DNA of 64,000 nucleotides from Actinomycetota bacterium (lineage in GTDB: Bacteria; Actinomycetota; Nitriliruptoria; Nitriliruptorales; JAHWKO01), in NCBI GenBank assembly GCA_019347675.1, contig JAHWKW010000005.1, positions 1 through 64,000 of the forward strand, written 5' to 3'. Shown here piece by piece: positions 61,905 through 64,000 of this stretch. The first letter of the stretch is position 1. Each line of letters starts with the position of its first letter. The notes under the pieces are model-generated. The model was not told the origin of the DNA. It was given only the letters and a program-made list of their open reading frames with translations, and ran no database searches. The position numbers and the translations under genes were made by a program.

Positions 61905-62170
61905 CCATCCCGGTTTCCGTCACGAACCCAGACGCGGAACACGGGATCGGTGGTGGTGGCTTCGATCAGCCGGTTCAGCGCGTCGTAGCCGTAGCGGGTG
62001 GTGTTGCCGTCGGTGGCGATGCGGCTGACCCCGTCGTAGGTGATCGTGATCGTGCCCAGCGGGTCGCGCGGGTCGATCGACGTCAGCTGCCCTCGGTGTC
62101 GTAGCCGTACACGGTGGCAGGGTCGGAGCGTTCGTCGACCGCATGGAAGCCCCGGCTTGCTGCGCGCAGT
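61905..62170 (-). pseudogene. Rhs/YD-repeat protein fragment
   Basis: Minus-strand residues ATVYGYDTEG, then after a frameshift LTSIDPRDPLGTITITYDGV and ATDGNTTRYGYDALNRLIEA. The G-Y-D-x-x-x-R-L repeats are those of RHS/YD proteins, which form large shells carrying toxic C-termini. Only about two repeats are left. Confidence 0.7.
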
Positions 62171-62420
62171 TGGACCAGCCCACCGAGAGCCAACGACCGG
62201 TGTCGCGATTTCGGTCGGTGTGAGGTGTTCGGGTTGCAACCGGTGACGCCAGCTGCCCGCCCCGACCGCTCCTGACATCGCCGTGACACCGACCGGCCGG
62301 GTATGGTCCGCGACAGGAAAGAACGCCGGGGACAGCACGACCTTGCTTCCGCAGGTCAGCAGCACCACTATCCGCGACCAGCGGGGATCGGCCGCAACGC
62401 TCTTTCGTGGGATTCCCAGT

Positions 62421-62434
62421 CCCTGCCTCCCAGC
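62421..62434 (+). repeat. Direct repeat of the tRNA-Gln 3' end (candidate attR)
   Basis: Exact 14-base copy of the tRNA end, located 25 bp upstream of glmU. In many actinobacteria tRNA-Gln lies directly before glmU, so this position is where the sequence would have been joined before insertion. Confidence 0.65.
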
Positions 62435-62458
62435 TGTGATGCGCCGCATGGAGGCGCC

Positions 62459-63865
62459 ATGACCTCTCCCGCCCGCGACGATCTCGCCGCCGTCGTCCTC
62501 GCCGCCGGCCTCGGCACCCGCTTCCGGTCCGATCGGGCCAAGGTGATGCACCCGGTGACGGGTCGAACGATGCTGCGCCACGTGTTGGAGGCGCTCCGTC
62601 CGCTCGGTCTCGGACAGGTCGTTGTGGTCGTCGGCCACCAAGCCGACGCGGTCACGCAGGAGGCCGACGCGGCCGACTTCCACCGCCTGATGACGGTCAC
62701 ACAGGAGGAGCAGCGAGGCACCGGCCACGCCGCTCGCCAGGCGCTACCGGCGCTCGACGCTTCGATCCGCCGAGTGCTCGTGCTGCCCGGTGACACGCCG
62801 CTGGTGCGCCCCTCGACGCTCGAGCGGCTCGCCGACGCCGACATCGACTCCGATGCGGTGCTGCTGTCGGTGCAGCTCGACGACCCGACCGGGTACGGGC
62901 GACTGTTGCACGACGACACGGGTCGGGTCGTGGGCATCGTCGAGGAGACCGACGCGACCGACCAGCAGCGCCAACTGCGCCACGTCAACGCCGGGATGTA
63001 CCGCTTCGACCGCCACGTACTCGCGGACGTGCTCGGAGCCCTGGATGCTGACAACGTCCAGGGCGAGCAGTACCTCACCGACGTGGTCGGGATCCTGGCG
63101 GAACGTGGCCATACCGTCCGGACGGTCGAGGCCGACATCGACGAGGTCCGCGGGGTCAACGACCGGGTCGAGCTCGCGGCCGCCGCCGCCGTCCTGCGTC
63201 GCCGTTGCCTCGAGGAACTGATGCGCTCGGGGGTGACGGTCGTGGACCCGGCCACGACGTACATCGACGTCGGCGTCACGGTGGGGCGCGACACCGTCGT
63301 GCTGCCCGGCAGCATCCTGCAGGGCCGGACTCGGGTCGGCGACGGCGCAACGGTGGGACCGTTCACGAGGCTGGTCGACGCCGAGGTTGCCGACGGCGCG
63401 CACGTGGAGCAGTCCACCGTCGTGGCAGCGTCGATCGGTCCCGACGTGTCGGTCGGCCCCTACGCGTACCTGCGCCCCGGCACTCGCCTGGAGCGCGGCG
63501 CCAAGGCGGGGACGTTCGTCGAGATCAAGAACTCCACCGTGGGAGAGGGCTCGAAGGTCCCGCATCTGTCGTACGTCGGTGACGCCACCATCGGTGACGA
63601 CGTCAACGTCGGCGCGGGGACGGTCACGGTCAACTACGACGGGTACGGCAAGTACGAGACGCTGATCGGCGACGGGGCGTTCATCGGCTCGGATTCGATG
63701 CTGATCGCGCCGGTGCGGATCGGGGACGGGGCGGTCACCGGCGCCGGGTCGACCATCACCAACGACGTCCCTTCCGACGCTTTGGCGGTCGCGCGGGCGC
63801 GGCAACGCAACATCGACGGGTGGGCCGCACGACGGCGGCAACGCGAGGAGGGCCGCGGGCGCTAG
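62459..63865 (+). CDS. glmU: Bifunctional UDP-GlcNAc pyrophosphorylase/GlcN-1-P acetyltransferase
   Basis: 468 residues from the ATG at 62459. The pyrophosphorylase half has AAVVLAAGLGTRFRSDRAKV, EEQRGTGHAARQALPALDAS and the sugar-binding VNAGMYRFDRHVLADVLGAL. The C-terminal left-handed beta-helix (VGPFTRLVDAEVADGAHVEQ, YAYLRPGTRLERGAKAGTFV, PHLSYVGDATIGDDVNVGAG) carries the acetyltransferase. It makes UDP-GlcNAc for the cell wall. prs follows, a usual partner. Confidence 0.96.
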   Translation: MTSPARDDLAAVVLAAGLGTRFRSDRAKVMHPVTGRTMLRHVLEALRPLGLGQVVVVVGHQADAVTQEADAADFHRLMTVTQEEQRGTGHAARQALPALDASIRRVLVLPGDTPLVRPSTLERLADADIDSDAVLLSVQLDDPTGYGRLLHDDTGRVVGIVEETDATDQQRQLRHVNAGMYRFDRHVLADVLGALDADNVQGEQYLTDVVGILAERGHTVRTVEADIDEVRGVNDRVELAAAAAVLRRRCLEELMRSGVTVVDPATTYIDVGVTVGRDTVVLPGSILQGRTRVGDGATVGPFTRLVDAEVADGAHVEQSTVVAASIGPDVSVGPYAYLRPGTRLERGAKAGTFVEIKNSTVGEGSKVPHLSYVGDATIGDDVNVGAGTVTVNYDGYGKYETLIGDGAFIGSDSMLIAPVRIGDGAVTGAGSTITNDVPSDALAVARARQRNIDGWAARRRQREEGRGR

Positions 63866-63957
63866 GTCCCCATGTCGTGATCGCAGACGACGGTGGCGGC
63901 GCACGCTTGTACGCTGGGTGACGCGGGGGCGCACGGTCCGCCAAGGCGGAGGGGACG

Positions 63958-64000
63958 GTGGAAGTCGTCACCAAGAAGCGCATGATGATCTTCTCCGGGT
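63958..64000 (+). CDS. prs: Ribose-phosphate pyrophosphokinase, 5' end only
   Basis: A GTG at 63958, behind GGCGGAGGGG, opens a frame reading EVVTKKRMMIFSG, which matches the N-terminus of PRPP synthetase in actinobacteria. The gene runs off the right edge of the window. The glmU-prs pairing is common in bacteria. Confidence 0.8.
   Translation, partial: MEVVTKKRMMIFSG

Overview
The window is high-GC, gene-dense DNA from an actinobacterium. The strongest sign is the right end, which carries rsmI, metG, tatD, ksgA, ispE, tRNA-Gln, glmU and prs in the order usual for Actinomycetota. Many starts are GTG. The deeply branching class Nitriliruptoria is a guess, not something the sequence proves.

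Layout. (1) 1-24 kb is an eroded accessory region. It holds a lipoprotein, a cysteine-less IscA/HesB-like protein, a VOC protein, an FAD monooxygenase, a HugZ-like protein, a type II toxin-antitoxin pair and a csoR-copA-copZ copper island. Between them lie many frameshifted relics: a methyltransferase, two RibD_C proteins, an epoxide hydrolase, a TrxR-like oxidoreductase, a DUF421 protein, an IS3 element and an IS110 tail. (2) 24-31.9 kb has a K+-channel-like protein, a ZIP-like membrane protein and a minus-strand caa3 oxidase operon: subunit II with cytochrome c, fused subunits I and III, a small membrane protein, CtaG, and a cytochrome c with SHOCT tail. (3) 31.9-35.5 kb has a methanogen-output-domain protein coupled to a histidine kinase, then a peroxiredoxin-like gene whose catalytic Cys codon is UGA, followed by a SECIS-like hairpin. 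Convergent with it is a probable senB (selenosugar synthase). This looks like a small selenium locus. (4) 35.7-49.4 kb has a GH15 trehalase/glucoamylase, atypical response regulators, a sigma-70 region-4 protein, a GT9 enzyme and a type III CoA-transferase. It also has a two-gene PGM-TPP plus GH65 trehalose unit that matches the domain order of mycobacterial OtsB1 (Rv2006). (5) 49-60 kb is housekeeping: UbiA, DUF2236, PMT, rsmI, AbrB-like, metG, tatD, ksgA, ispE. (6) 60.3-62.4 kb is an insertion at the 3' end of tRNA-Gln. It is bounded by a 14-bp direct repeat and filled with Rhs/YD relics, a broken IS3 and a possible toxin/immunity remnant. (7) glmU and the first codons of prs close the window.

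The most notable system is the selenium locus. The peroxiredoxin reads through UGA exactly at the redox-active position (YRGDW-U-PFC). A perfect GCC/GGC stem with a GGUCU loop, the loop of E. coli fdhF SECIS, begins 24 nt after the UGA. Its convergent neighbour belongs to the selenoneine selenosugar-synthase family, which uses selenophosphate. Sec machinery (selA, selB, selC, selD) is not in this window, so the call rests on local sequence and context.
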